From Fulvimarina sp040239565 (lineage in GTDB: Bacteria > Pseudomonadota > Alphaproteobacteria > Rhizobiales > Rhizobiaceae): 64,000 nt of DNA. The position numbers were made by a program, and so were the translations under genes. Below the pieces are notes generated by a model. The model had not been told where the DNA came from and did not search any database. It worked only from the letters and a program-made list of their open reading frames with translations. Location of the stretch: the NCBI RefSeq assembly GCF_040239565.1, contig NZ_JBEHWS010000005.1:62001-126000 (forward strand), in the 5' to 3' direction. How positions within the stretch are numbered: the first letter of the stretch is position 1; each line of letters begins with the position of its first letter. Of the stretch, positions 44,764 through 53,868 are shown piece by piece.

Positions 44764-44983
44764 GAACTCAATTCCCCTCGTCATATGCCCTCGGCCCGAC
44801 AAAACGGCCTCTGCGCTTTCCCCAAAAAGCTAGCGCACGAGGCTTTCGCCACCCCGTTTCGCATCAAGACCGTGTCGGATGTGGATTCGATCATCCATCC
44901 CAATGCGGCGAAACGAAGGATGAGGCACCGCAAAACAGGGCTGGAAAGCCTTCACAACTGTTTTCCGCGAGCAGATGCCCAAC
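44764..44983 (-). promoter_or_regulatory. Promoter region of the L,D-transpeptidase gene
   Basis: The 220 bp between the ldtR terminator and the L,D-transpeptidase start. Because the terminator separates the two genes, this stretch must contain a separate promoter and is the expected place for LdtR operators. No clear palindrome was found by eye. Confidence 0.4.
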
Positions 44984-45019
44984 GAAAAACGGCCCTGCTC
45001 CTTTTGGAGCAAGGCCGTT
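44984..45019 (-). terminator. Rho-independent terminator of ldtR
   Basis: On the minus strand AACGGCC-TT-GCTCC and GGAGC-AG-GGCCGTT form an interrupted stem with an AAAA loop, followed by a run of five T. It lies 50 bp after the ldtR stop codon. Confidence 0.85.
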
Positions 45020-45068
45020 GCCGGGGGACGCCGGAGTGGAGGTCTGGGGTCCTTAAAGGGTATTTCGC

Positions 45069-45584
45069 TCAGAGACGGTAAACGATCTGGTCGTTCCAGA
45101 ACCGGTCGAGGCGCTGCAGCGACTTGTTCATCTTGGAGAACTCCTGCTCGTCGAGACCGCCGACCTTATCGATCGAGCCGATGTGACGCTCGTAGAGCTC
45201 GGCAACGACATTCGCGATCTCCTGACCGGTCTCGGTAAGCGAGATGCGGACCGCCCGGCGATCGACGCGGGACTTCTGGTGGTTGATGAAGCCGAGGTCG
45301 ACGAGCTTCTTCAGATTATAGGAGACGTTCGAGCCGAGATAGAAGCCGCGGCTGCGAAGTTCGCCCGCCGTCAGGGTCGAATCGCCGATATTGAAAAGGA
45401 GAAGCGCCTGAACGGCATTGATGTCGGTGCGGCCCTGACGCTCGAACTCGTCCTTCACCACATCGAGCAGACGACGATGCAGGCGCTCGACGAGCTGGAG
45501 GGTTTCGAGATAGAGCGATTTGAGGTCGGCAGTCGCACCGGAATGGGCGTCGGCGACACGGGGCTGAACAAGCTGCTGGTTCAT
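45069..45584 (-). CDS. ldtR: MarR-family regulator LdtR
   Basis: A 171-residue winged-helix regulator. The N-terminal helix (LYLETLQLVERLHRRLLDVVKDEFERQ) and C-terminal helices form the MarR dimer, and residues about 55-125 are the winged helix (ALLLFNIGDSTLTAGELRSRGFYLGSNVSYNLKKLVDLGFI, then the wing SRVDRRAVRISLTE). This matches LdtR of Liberibacter and Sinorhizobium, which regulates an adjacent L,D-transpeptidase gene and osmotic tolerance. The neighbouring transpeptidase gene supports the assignment. A nested inverted repeat 78-117 bp upstream could be its autoregulatory site. Confidence 0.88.
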   Translation of the reverse strand: MNQQLVQPRVADAHSGATADLKSLYLETLQLVERLHRRLLDVVKDEFERQGRTDINAVQALLLFNIGDSTLTAGELRSRGFYLGSNVSYNLKKLVDLGFINHQKSRVDRRAVRISLTETGQEIANVVAELYERHIGSIDKVGGLDEQEFSKMNKSLQRLDRFWNDQIVYRL

Positions 45585-45661
45585 GACTGGACTCCGCTGT
45601 TGGGGTGATGAATTCTTTTTCGCCTCATCTTGAAACCCGTTGTAGCGAGCGCCCTCTAAAA

Positions 45662-45701
45662 TTCGACTTAAACTACAAGCTTAACAAGCTTTTACGTCGA
45701 A
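45662..45701. promoter_or_regulatory. Nested inverted repeat upstream of ldtR
   Basis: TTCGACTTAAA (45662-45672) and TTTACGTCGAA (45691-45701) are 11-bp arms with one mismatch; the centre holds AAGCTTAACAAGCTT (45677-45691), two AAGCTT palindromes 3 bp apart. Lying upstream of the minus-strand ldtR start, it is a candidate operator for LdtR itself or another dimeric regulator. Confidence 0.45.
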
Positions 45702-45824
45702 AACGCGCTTTTCGTCCTTAATCAAACCTCGCCGAAATCTTGATAAAGTCTAATACTGCCAAGTCTTTCAGATTTTGTTCATGACGCCGCCGAGGCGTTG
45801 TTCGCACCAGTCCGGCACGGCTCC

Positions 45825-46280
45825 TCATAGGGCCCTTTGCTTGGCGGCCCGGGCCCTCAGCCTGTCGCGATGGGCGAGGAAACGCATTCCGCCGAACATG
45901 CCGAAACCCCAGAGGTGAAGTCCGATGAGGAGCAACCGCGATCCGAAAAGGACCGGAAATCCGAACGACATCACGATCTCGACAAGGATCACCAGTGCCC
46001 AGACGACCGGCGCCCATCGCGCCGTCATCCACAGGCTGATCCCGGCGATCGGATAAAGAACCGAGAGGATCGGCACCGCGATCTTCCACCAGACCGGCAT
46101 CAGATCGAAGCGCGGCGGGATATCCACAAAGACGGGAAGGATCGGATCGAAGCCGACCAGCGCGGCCCAGTAGGCGACGGCCAGCACGAGGACATAGACC
46201 GAGAATACCCGAAGAAGCACGACGGTGAGGAGCCGATTCAGCCCGACCTCCGGTGCCTCGGTCGGAATTTCGATGGTCAT
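45825..46280 (-). CDS. Small four-helix membrane protein (DUF6163-like)
   Basis: A 151-residue inner-membrane protein with four hydrophobic helices (about 18-40, 60-80, 85-108 and 110-130) and a basic C-terminal tail (RDRLRARAAKQRAL). A gene of this kind (DUF6163) is commonly found between ldtR and hemB in rhizobia. The start at 46280 (MTIEIPTEAPEVGL) is chosen because the helices then begin soon after; the upstream open frame is basic and unstructured. It has no catalytic motifs. A link to the cell wall genes is inferred only from position. Confidence 0.75.
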   Translation of the reverse strand: MTIEIPTEAPEVGLNRLLTVVLLRVFSVYVLVLAVAYWAALVGFDPILPVFVDIPPRFDLMPVWWKIAVPILSVLYPIAGISLWMTARWAPVVWALVILVEIVMSFGFPVLFGSRLLLIGLHLWGFGMFGGMRFLAHRDRLRARAAKQRAL

Positions 46281-46468
46281 GCCACGCTGCCCACGTTCTG
46301 CATTGTCGGGGCCTGCCCCGTTTCGAAAGAGCTGAAGTCCGTATCCGCGAAAAGGCTTCAAAAGTGCGTCTGCCGGCATTTCTCTTCGATAACCATTTGC
46401 CCCTCTCATTCGATACTATAGGCAGATGAAGCGGTGCGATACCCGCGCAAAGGAACAATGGCCTGCGA

Positions 46469-47527
46469 ATGGAAGCGGGCAAACGAGAAGACGGCAAGCC
46501 GATGACTGCGAGAGACGTAACCGGGATTTCAAAGCAGATCGAAGAGGCGACGAACGGCCTGCGCATGCGCAGGCTCAGGCAGGCCGACTGGTCCCGCCGC
46601 CTCGTCCGCGAAAATCATCTCAGAGCGGAAGATCTCATCTGGCCGATCTTCGTCAAGGATGGCGACGAGGCCGAGCCGGTCTCCTCCATGCCGGGCGTTT
46701 CGCGCCAGTCGATCGCGGGCTGCGTTGATGCCGCCAAGCGCGCCGCCGATCTCGGCATCCCCGTCATCGCCCTCTTCCCCTACACCGATCCCGCCCTGCG
46801 CGACGAGACGGGCAGTCAGGCGCTGAACCCGGACAATCTCGTCTGCCGCACGGCCCGAGCCATCAAGAAGGCCGTCCCGGAGATCGGCATCATGTGCGAT
46901 GCCGCGCTCGATCCCTACACGAGCCACGGCCATGATGGCGTGATGGATGGCGACCGCATCCTCAACGACGAGTCGGTCGAAATCCTCATGCAGCAGTCGG
47001 TGATCCAGGCCGAGGCCGGCGCCGACATCATCGGCCCGTCGGACATGATGGACGGACGCGTTGCCTGCATCCGTTCAGCGCTCGACGATGCCGGCCTGCG
47101 CGATACGATGATCATGGCCTATTCGGCGAAATACGCCTCTGCCTTCTATGGTCCGTTCCGCGACGCGGTCGGCTCGAACGCAATGCTGAAGGGCGACAAG
47201 CGCACCTATCAGATGGATTTCAGCAACGTGGACGAGGCGATCCGCGAGGCGGAACAGGACGTCGCCGAGGGCGCCGACATGATCATGGTGAAACCGGGCC
47301 TCGCCTATCTCGACGTCCTCTCGCGCATCACCCAGACGCTCAACGTTCCAACCTTCGCCTACCAGACGTCCGGCGAATACGCGATGATCATGGCAGCAAG
47401 CCAGAACGGCTGGCTCGACGGCGACAAGGCGATCATCGAGGTGCTGACGGCCTACAAGCGCGCAGGCGCGTCGGGGATTTTGAGCTACTTTTCGCCGAAG
47501 GTTGCGGAGGGGTTGAAGGTGGTCTGA
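46469..47527 (+). CDS. hemB: Delta-aminolevulinic acid dehydratase
   Basis: A 352-residue porphobilinogen synthase that joins two 5-aminolevulinate molecules in heme and cobalamin synthesis. The two Schiff-base lysines are in AYSAKYASAFYGPFR and MIMVKPGLAYLD. The metal loop reads CDAALDPYTSHGHDG, with Ala and Asp where zinc enzymes have Cys, so this is the magnesium-type enzyme, as in Bradyrhizobium. ATG 46469 is used; ATG 46502 would also keep the whole catalytic domain. It diverges from the small membrane protein gene. Confidence 0.96.
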   Translation: MEAGKREDGKPMTARDVTGISKQIEEATNGLRMRRLRQADWSRRLVRENHLRAEDLIWPIFVKDGDEAEPVSSMPGVSRQSIAGCVDAAKRAADLGIPVIALFPYTDPALRDETGSQALNPDNLVCRTARAIKKAVPEIGIMCDAALDPYTSHGHDGVMDGDRILNDESVEILMQQSVIQAEAGADIIGPSDMMDGRVACIRSALDDAGLRDTMIMAYSAKYASAFYGPFRDAVGSNAMLKGDKRTYQMDFSNVDEAIREAEQDVAEGADMIMVKPGLAYLDVLSRITQTLNVPTFAYQTSGEYAMIMAASQNGWLDGDKAIIEVLTAYKRAGASGILSYFSPKVAEGLKVV

Positions 47528-47544
47528 CTGAATAGTCGGCCTGA

Positions 47545-48615
47545 TCAGCCCGGTACGTCGAAGCTCTCGCCCGCGAGAAGCGGGCGGAACCGGTCGCGGG
47601 CGATGCCCTCGACATAGAGCGCCGCATGCAGGCGATCGCGTGGATCGGTGATGGCCTCGTCGGTCAGCTGGAATGTACCCCAGTGGTAGCCGACGCCGTA
47701 GGCGGCATCCAGAAGCTTGAAGCCCGCGACCGCCTCGTCCGGGTTCTGGTGCTGCGGGCGCATGAACCAGCGGGGCTCGTATGCGCCGATGGGAAGAACG
47801 GCGAGGCGCACGGAACCATGCCGCGCGCGCGCGTCACGATAGTTCCGGCCATCGTGAAAGCCCGTATCGCCGGCAACATAGATGAGCCCGGCCGGCCCCT
47901 CGATCATGAAGGAGGACCAGAGCGCCATCCGCCGGTCCGTCACGCCGCGCGCGGACCAGTGGTGTGACGGCTCGCTGTGAATGCGCAACGGTCCGATCTC
48001 GGCAACATCGCCCCAGTCCTGCACCACGATCCGCATGCCCGGCACCCGCTCTCGGATGATGGTGTCGTTGCCGAGCGGTGTGCAGACCACCGGAATATCG
48101 CGCTGGGCAAGCCTTGCGAGCGTGTCGACATCCATGTGGTCGTAATGATTGTGACTGACGAGGACCACGTGGATCGGTGGGAGATCGTCGAAGGCGATGC
48201 CGGGCGGGTTGACCCGTTCCGGGCCAGCGAAGCTGAAGGGCGAGGCGCGATACGAGTAGACCGGATCGGTCAGGATGTTCAGCCCGGATACCTGGATGAG
48301 GCATGTCGCATGGCCGATCATCGTCACGCGAAGGGTTTCTCCCGTCACCCGCTCCGGCGTATCGGGGGCCGTCAACGGCGGTTGCGGCCAGCGGCTCGGC
48401 CATTCGGCTTTTCCGCCGCCGAGCTGCCAGCGCAAGAGATCCGTGAAGCCCTTGGGTTCTTCGCCCTTCGGGTTGAAGAAGAGACTCCCATCGAAATGGT
48501 CGCTGGGCGGCCCCTGATAATACCGATTGCCGCCGAAGGCCCGAGCCGCGGTCAAACCGCCACCGAGGACGATACCGGCCACACCCAGGAATTTCAGTAC
48601 ACTTCGCCGGTTCAT
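47545..48615 (-). CDS. NAPE-PLD-like metallo-beta-lactamase-fold hydrolase
   Basis: A 356-residue exported metallohydrolase. A twin-arginine-like signal (NRRSVLKF at 2-9, hydrophobic core to about 26) precedes a metallo-beta-lactamase fold. H155, H157, D159 and H160 in VSHNHYDHMD form the metal site; GHATCLIQ, LTDPVYS, YVAGDTGFHDG and the late histidine in YHWGTFQLT complete it. The pattern matches the N-acylphosphatidylethanolamine phospholipase D (NAPE-PLD/RomA) group, suggesting a lipid or phosphodiester substrate; the real substrate is unknown. It converges with hemB and diverges from an RDD-family gene. Confidence 0.85.
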   Translation of the reverse strand: MNRRSVLKFLGVAGIVLGGGLTAARAFGGNRYYQGPPSDHFDGSLFFNPKGEEPKGFTDLLRWQLGGGKAEWPSRWPQPPLTAPDTPERVTGETLRVTMIGHATCLIQVSGLNILTDPVYSYRASPFSFAGPERVNPPGIAFDDLPPIHVVLVSHNHYDHMDVDTLARLAQRDIPVVCTPLGNDTIIRERVPGMRIVVQDWGDVAEIGPLRIHSEPSHHWSARGVTDRRMALWSSFMIEGPAGLIYVAGDTGFHDGRNYRDARARHGSVRLAVLPIGAYEPRWFMRPQHQNPDEAVAGFKLLDAAYGVGYHWGTFQLTDEAITDPRDRLHAALYVEGIARDRFRPLLAGESFDVPG

Positions 48616-48854
48616 CGCCCAATCCGCTTTGTCTTTAATCCGTTCGGCAATGTGCAACGATGACTGCAAGTCGGTGCGAATTCGCCGAATGCCGACATTC
48701 CGCATTATTACAATCGACCACAACAGGTGGAGATGTCGCGGCGCTGTCGTCTTGATTGTTTTCTGCCCGGTCGGGGCAAGGCATCGTTTGCGTTGTAAAA
48801 TCTTCTGTCGATCACCATTTTCACAGTCAGATGAAAGCAACCTGAAGGACGACG

Positions 48855-49328
48855 ATGGACCGCACTGCACCGATCTACGAAACGCCTGACACCTCGACCG
48901 CTCTCGACGAGCCGCGGCTTTATCGCAGCGCGCTTCGGCGTCGGAGTGCGGCGTTTCTGGTCGACTATGCGGTCGTGCTGCTTCTTTCTATTCCCGCAGC
49001 GATCGTCGTCTTCTTTCTCGGCATCGTGACGCTTGGCCTCGCCTTCGGTCTCTATGCGATCCTGCTGCCCGCGATCGCCATTGCGTACATCGCCTTCACC
49101 ATGGGCGGCGAGACCCAGGCAACGCCCGGTATGCGGCTTGCCGACCTCGAGGTGCGGCGGCTCGACGGCGGGAAAGTCGATCCGACGCTCGCCGTTCTCC
49201 ACGGTGTTCTCTTCTGGGCCTCGACCGCGATACTGACGCCGGCCGTCGTGCTGGTAGGCCTCTTCACACGTCGCAAGCAGCTCTTGCACGACGTCCTTCT
49301 CGGCACAGTCGTCTCCCGTAGACGCTGA
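48855..49328 (+). CDS. RDD-family membrane protein
   Basis: A 157-residue membrane protein of the RDD family. It starts with a soluble stretch (about 1-30), then RRSAAFLVDYAVVLLL, with R and D in the first helix as the family name implies, two further helices and a TPGMRLADLEVRRLDGG loop characteristic of RDD proteins. The function of the family is not settled; some members affect Na+/H+ exchange. No partner gene is evident; the SLC13 transporter gene follows about 150 bp later. Confidence 0.88.
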   Translation: MDRTAPIYETPDTSTALDEPRLYRSALRRRSAAFLVDYAVVLLLSIPAAIVVFFLGIVTLGLAFGLYAILLPAIAIAYIAFTMGGETQATPGMRLADLEVRRLDGGKVDPTLAVLHGVLFWASTAILTPAVVLVGLFTRRKQLLHDVLLGTVVSRRR

Positions 49329-49478
49329 AAAGAAACGATACGGGAAAGCCGTTCCTCCGTCGACCGCTTGAAGAGAACGGCTTTCCCCACGAAGCACTAA
49401 CCAGCATCTGACTCCCGCCTTGCGTTGAGGCACCGCGCCCCCGATAACCGGAGGGTAAGGCAAGCAGCGCGGGTGGTC

Positions 49479-51308
49479 ATGGATTCCCTCCATATTTGGG
49501 TGACATACGGGCTGATCGCCCTTAGCGTGATCGGCTACGCCATGGAGCGCTGGCCCATCGAGGCCGTCGCGGCAGCTTCGCTCAGCCTGTTTCTCGTCTT
49601 CTTTGCCGCATTTCCCTATGTGGCTCCGGATGGCAGCCGGCTGACCAGCGGCGACCTCCTGTCCGGCTTCGCCAATCCCGCGCTCATCACGGTCATGTGC
49701 CTGCTCATCGTCGGTCAGGGCCTGTTCGCCACCGATGCGATGGCCCATCCGGCGCACTTTCTGACAAAGGTTGGCGGGGCAGCCGGGCGATCAACGGTTC
49801 TGATCGTGCTAGCCGCAGCAGCGATCCTCTCGGCCTTTCTCAATAACACGCCGGTCGTTGTGATCTTCATTCCGATTCTAACGGTGATAGCGACCCAGCG
49901 CGCAGTTCCGGCAGCACACGTTTTTCTGCCGCTCTCCTATCTTTCGATCCTCGGCGGCATGACGACACTGATCGGTTCCTCGACCAATCTCCTGGTCGCG
50001 GGTGTTGCCCAGCGTTCCGGCATACAGATCGATTTCTTCGACATCACGATACCGGGTCTATGTCTTGCGCTTGTCGGCGGCTTTTATGTGCTGAAGATTA
50101 TGCCGCGCCTCCTGACACCGCGAGAGACCGGCGACGGCCGTCCGATCGACGCGGGCGGCAAGCAGTTTCTCGGCGAGATCGACATCGACCTCGACCATCC
50201 CTACGTCGGCCTTACAGCGCGAGCCGGCCTGTTTCCCGGACTGAAGGAGCTGACGCCGCGCATGATTCTCAGGGGATCGGAAACGATCCTGCCGCCCTTC
50301 GACGACGTGACCCTGGCGCCGGGTGACCGCCTGATCGTCACGGCATCGCGCAAGGCGTTCTCCCGGGCGCTGTCGAAAGGCAATCTCGCCGTCCGCACGA
50401 TCGATCCGACCTCCGGTGCCCAGAACCTCGAGCGCACCCGCAAGATCGGGCCGGACATGGTGATGGCGGAGGCTGTGGTTGCGCCCGGGTCGCGCTATGC
50501 CGGCCGAACCATGCAGTATTCCGGCCTCAGAACCCAGTTCGGAATCACCCTCTTCGGCTTGCAGCGCAAGAATCGGATGGCGCGCTCCGCGCTGTCGGAT
50601 ATCAGGCTCGAACCCGGCGATACGCTTCTTCTGTGCGGCCGTCAGTCGTCGATCAACGACCTTCGCGGCAATCACGACCTCTTACTGCTGGAATACTCCA
50701 CCCAGTCGGTCCCGCAGTCTTCGAAGGCGGGCGTTGCCGGTGCGATCTTCTTTGCGATCGTTGCCATGTCTGCGGCCGGCGTCATGCCCATCGAAGTTCT
50801 TTCCTTCGCAGGCGCCGTCATGATGATGGTGACCGGCTGCCTCACGGTTGGGGAAGCGGCGCGATCCGTCGACCGATCGATCTTCATGCTGGTCGGTGCC
50901 TCGATCGCGGCCGCGACGGCACTGGAGGCTACCGGCGGAGCGCAGCTTCTCGCCGACGGCATGGTTTCGGCCCTTGCCGGCGCCCCAACCCTGGTGGTTC
51001 TCTCAGGGCTTTTCCTCGTCGTTGCGATCCTGACGAATTTTCTGTCGAACAATGCGACCGCCGTTCTCTTCACGCCGGTAGCGCTCGACATCGCGACCAA
51101 CCTCGGCGCTTCGCCGATGGCATTCCTTGCCTGCGTCATCTTCGCAGCCAATGCGTCCTTTGCGACGCCGATCGGTTATCAGACCAATCTTCTTGTCATG
51201 GGGCCGGGTCGTTATCGCTTCATAGACTTCGTCAAAGCCGGCCTTCCCCTCGTCGTTCTGATATGGTTATGCTTCACCCTCGTCGCGCCCTTTTACTACG
51301 AGCTCTGA
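49479..51308 (+). CDS. SLC13/CitT-type transporter with two RCK_C domains
   Basis: A 609-residue anion:sodium symporter-like protein. Membrane helices flank a cytoplasmic insert (about 215-410) containing two RCK_C (TrkA-C) ligand-binding domains, roughly 229-300 and 326-405 (each ending in the PGD-L-L strand: LAPGDRLIV, LEPGDTLLL). The SNT-type substrate motifs appear as NNTPVVV and GSSTN in the first half and SNNATAV and ATPIGYQTN in the second. Proteins of this form transport sulfate, dicarboxylates or other anions. The substrate here is unknown. ATG 49479 is used as the frame upstream is hydrophilic and lacks a ribosome site. Confidence 0.88.
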   Translation: MDSLHIWVTYGLIALSVIGYAMERWPIEAVAAASLSLFLVFFAAFPYVAPDGSRLTSGDLLSGFANPALITVMCLLIVGQGLFATDAMAHPAHFLTKVGGAAGRSTVLIVLAAAAILSAFLNNTPVVVIFIPILTVIATQRAVPAAHVFLPLSYLSILGGMTTLIGSSTNLLVAGVAQRSGIQIDFFDITIPGLCLALVGGFYVLKIMPRLLTPRETGDGRPIDAGGKQFLGEIDIDLDHPYVGLTARAGLFPGLKELTPRMILRGSETILPPFDDVTLAPGDRLIVTASRKAFSRALSKGNLAVRTIDPTSGAQNLERTRKIGPDMVMAEAVVAPGSRYAGRTMQYSGLRTQFGITLFGLQRKNRMARSALSDIRLEPGDTLLLCGRQSSINDLRGNHDLLLLEYSTQSVPQSSKAGVAGAIFFAIVAMSAAGVMPIEVLSFAGAVMMMVTGCLTVGEAARSVDRSIFMLVGASIAAATALEATGGAQLLADGMVSALAGAPTLVVLSGLFLVVAILTNFLSNNATAVLFTPVALDIATNLGASPMAFLACVIFAANASFATPIGYQTNLLVMGPGRYRFIDFVKAGLPLVVLIWLCFTLVAPFYYEL

Positions 51309-51324
51309 AGAGCGGTGATCAGTC

Positions 51325-52074
51325 TTGACGGTCCACCATCCGCAATCGCCGCAATTTTTTCTAACCTCACCCTCTCCATGCCCGTACTTGCCGGGCCGGG
51401 CGGAGCGGAAGGTTTTCACCCATCTCACCGGTGAGCGCGCCCCTGGTCTCCTCGACCTTCTGAGCCAGGGTGGTTTCCGCCGCAGCCAGAACATCGCCTA
51501 TCGGCCGGCCTGCGAGCGGTGTCGGGCTTGCATCTCCGTGCGGATCATCACGGACGAGTTCCAGCCGTCTAAGAGCTTTCGCCGCATCCTGAAGCGGAAC
51601 GAGGATCTCGTATCCTTCGAGCGCAAGGCGGAACCGACGAGCGAGCAATACTCGCTCTTCCGAAGCTATATCGACGACCGGCACCTGACCGGCGGCATGA
51701 GCGAGATGAGCGTTCTCGACTACGCCATGATGGTGGAGGACAGCCAGGTCGACACGCGGGTTATCGAATATCGCCGCCGCGTTCCGGGGGCCATCGGTGC
51801 CGAGGCCGAGAACGGCGAGCTCCTCGCGGTTGCCTTGAGCGACGTCATGGCCGACGGGCTCTCGATGGTCTACTCCTTCTTCGAGCCGGACGCCGCGGAG
51901 CGCAGCCTCGGTACCTATATGATCCTCGATCACATCCAGCGGGCCTTCGGAATGGGGTTGCCATACCTCTATCTGGGCTATTGGGTAGAGGGCTCGCCGA
52001 AGATGAACTACAAGATCCGCTTTCAGCCTCAGGAGCATCTGATGCCCAAGGGCTGGGAACGCTATCGCGGCTAG
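51325..52074 (+). CDS. bpt: Aspartate/glutamate leucyltransferase
   Basis: A 249-residue aminoacyl-tRNA-protein transferase of the Bpt type, which adds leucine to N-terminal Asp or Glu to mark proteins for ClpS/ClpAP degradation. The zinc-like Cys cluster CPYLPGRAERKVF... and YRPACERCRACISVR at the N terminus, KSFRRILKRN, and the acyltransferase core (SMVYSFFEP, SLGTYMILDHI, YLYLGYWV, KMNYKIRFQP) match the family. The start is TTG at 51325, since the Cys-containing N terminus must be included. The next gene lies 61 bp downstream. Confidence 0.93.
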   Translation: MTVHHPQSPQFFLTSPSPCPYLPGRAERKVFTHLTGERAPGLLDLLSQGGFRRSQNIAYRPACERCRACISVRIITDEFQPSKSFRRILKRNEDLVSFERKAEPTSEQYSLFRSYIDDRHLTGGMSEMSVLDYAMMVEDSQVDTRVIEYRRRVPGAIGAEAENGELLAVALSDVMADGLSMVYSFFEPDAAERSLGTYMILDHIQRAFGMGLPYLYLGYWVEGSPKMNYKIRFQPQEHLMPKGWERYRG

Positions 52075-52135
52075 ACATGCTCTTCCACACAGATCAACAT
52101 TGCGGTGCCGGCGGCGCCGGTTCGGCTGAAGCTTT

Positions 52136-53077
52136 ATGAGCGCTCCAGACAGTCCGGGCTCGCACCAAAAGAGCCTGCCGGGCGATCTCGGTGATTCGAG
52201 CCGCATCGGTCTGATGATCGTTGCGATCGGCGGTCTCATTCTCTCCTTCGATATCCCGTTGATCCGGCTATCGGAAAGCACCTACTGGTCGGTACTCCTG
52301 CTGCGCGGCTTCCTCATCAGCGGGGCGGCAATCGCCTACTGGGCATTCCGCCGCTTCGCGCTGCGGCACTCGACGAAGCTGATCGACGGCTGGAAGGGAC
52401 TTCTCGTCACCTGCCTCTATGCTATCGGCGTGACGAGTTTTCTCGTCGCTGTCTTCAATACGACGGCCGCAAACACGGTTTTCATTCTCGCCTTCAATCC
52501 GGTCTTCGCGGCACTCTTCGGCTGGCTGATCGTCGGCGAGAAGCCGTCGCGGGTGACTCTGACGGTCATTCCTGCGACCATTCTCGGCGTCGGCCTCATC
52601 ATGGGCTCAGGCTTTCAGAGCGACAACTGGATCGGCGATCTCGCTGCGCTCAACGCCGCCTTCTTCATCGCCATGGGTCTCGTCGTCTCGCGCCATTCGC
52701 GGCGGGACATGCGCTACGCCTCGGCGCTTGGTTCGATCGTCCCGGCGCTCGTGGCGATTCCCTTCGTCATGGGCGAAGGCTTCCAGTCCGAAGCGCCTCT
52801 CTGGCTTGTCCTCAACGGGGCCGTAGTCGTGCCGATAGCCCTCATCTGCCTCGCGGCCGGACCGATGTTCATCGCCGCACCCTTGGCCGCGCTCGGCTAT
52901 CTCCTCGAAACGGTCTTCGCGCCCGTCTGGGTCTGGATGATCTTCGGCGAGGAGCCGACAAGCCTCGCCCTACTCGGCGGCGCGCTTATACTCGGCGCCC
53001 TCACCGTGCAGGCCGCCGACGAACTCCGGCGCGACAGCCGGCGGACGCGCGCCAGGAAGGCTTGCCTGCAACGATAG
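52136..53077 (+). CDS. DMT-superfamily EamA transporter
   Basis: A 313-residue ten-helix transporter with two EamA repeats (about 25-155 and 165-295), including the LLLRGFLISGAAIA helix and the signature NPVFAALFGWLIVGEKPSRVT at the end of repeat one and FGEEPTSLALLGGALIL at the end of repeat two. Exporters of this type handle amino acids or other metabolites; the substrate cannot be told. The C terminus is basic and short. It converges with the GNAT gene with 42 bp between. Confidence 0.86.
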   Translation: MSAPDSPGSHQKSLPGDLGDSSRIGLMIVAIGGLILSFDIPLIRLSESTYWSVLLLRGFLISGAAIAYWAFRRFALRHSTKLIDGWKGLLVTCLYAIGVTSFLVAVFNTTAANTVFILAFNPVFAALFGWLIVGEKPSRVTLTVIPATILGVGLIMGSGFQSDNWIGDLAALNAAFFIAMGLVVSRHSRRDMRYASALGSIVPALVAIPFVMGEGFQSEAPLWLVLNGAVVVPIALICLAAGPMFIAAPLAALGYLLETVFAPVWVWMIFGEEPTSLALLGGALILGALTVQAADELRRDSRRTRARKACLQR

Positions 53078-53119
53078 CGATGATGTCGCCAAGCCGGAAC
53101 GGCATCACCGGCTTCGATG

Positions 53120-53734
53120 TCAGCGGCCCGCCGAACGAAAGATCGGAACGCGCGGCGCAGCAGACTCGTCGTAAAGCCCGATCAGTCGCGGATCGTCGGT
53201 CAGTTCGAGGAACTGTCGCTCGGGGCGGAAACCGAATCGCCGGTAGAACCGCATCGCGCGAGGATGATCGTTCGTGTTCGTATGCAGCCAGAGACGCTCG
53301 ATTGGCTGGTCGAAGGCAAACGCGATCACCTGCTCCATCATGAAGCGCGCGGCGCCCTTGCCGATGTGATCTGGCATGACGCCGAAATAGACGATCTCGC
53401 ATGATCCGGGCGTCGCGAGGTCGAGTTCCGCGAAACCCGCATCGTGCCCGTCGATCGACAGGACGAAGATGGCGGTCCTCCTGGATGAGATCGACGCAGC
53501 TATCTCTGCCTCTGGCAGGAGAAGCCGCGCATACCAGAGATGATCTCGCCCGACCGCACGGAACAACGAGAGATAGCGCTCAAGATCGAGATCCGGCACA
53601 CGTTCGAATTGCCAACCGGGCAGCCCCTCGATTGGAGCGGGCGGCTGCCGGTCTTCAGCTCGCATCGCCATCACAGTGGCGATTGCGGCGAGCTTGCCGG
53701 GCGGGATTTCGGTGTTGCCGTCGGGAAGAGACAA
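53120..53734 (-). CDS. GNAT-family N-acetyltransferase
   Basis: A 204-residue protein. The acetyl-CoA-binding GNAT core is at about 95-175: EIVYFGVMPDHIGKGAARFMMEQV, with the V/I-x-P-x-x-x-G-K/G-G/A cofactor loop, then LWLHTNTNDHPRAMRFYRRFGFRPE. The N-terminal 90 residues are variable and include WYARLLLPE. The substrate is unknown; it could be an amine, an antibiotic or a protein N terminus. It is a single gene, divergent from nothing on the left and about 130 bp from the DUF2235 gene on the right. Confidence 0.85.
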   Translation of the reverse strand: MSLPDGNTEIPPGKLAAIATVMAMRAEDRQPPAPIEGLPGWQFERVPDLDLERYLSLFRAVGRDHLWYARLLLPEAEIAASISSRRTAIFVLSIDGHDAGFAELDLATPGSCEIVYFGVMPDHIGKGAARFMMEQVIAFAFDQPIERLWLHTNTNDHPRAMRFYRRFGFRPERQFLELTDDPRLIGLYDESAAPRVPIFRSAGR

Positions 53735-53868
53735 GACGAGCCTTTAGCGAAAGGAACGGGGGCTTCTGGTCAGAAGCCGCTGTCCCCGGATAATCCGGTT
53801 TTACATCGACGAACAAGAGCCGCCCCTTTGCCGCAAGGACGGCTTCCCTGAAAAGCTCGCTCGCCCGT

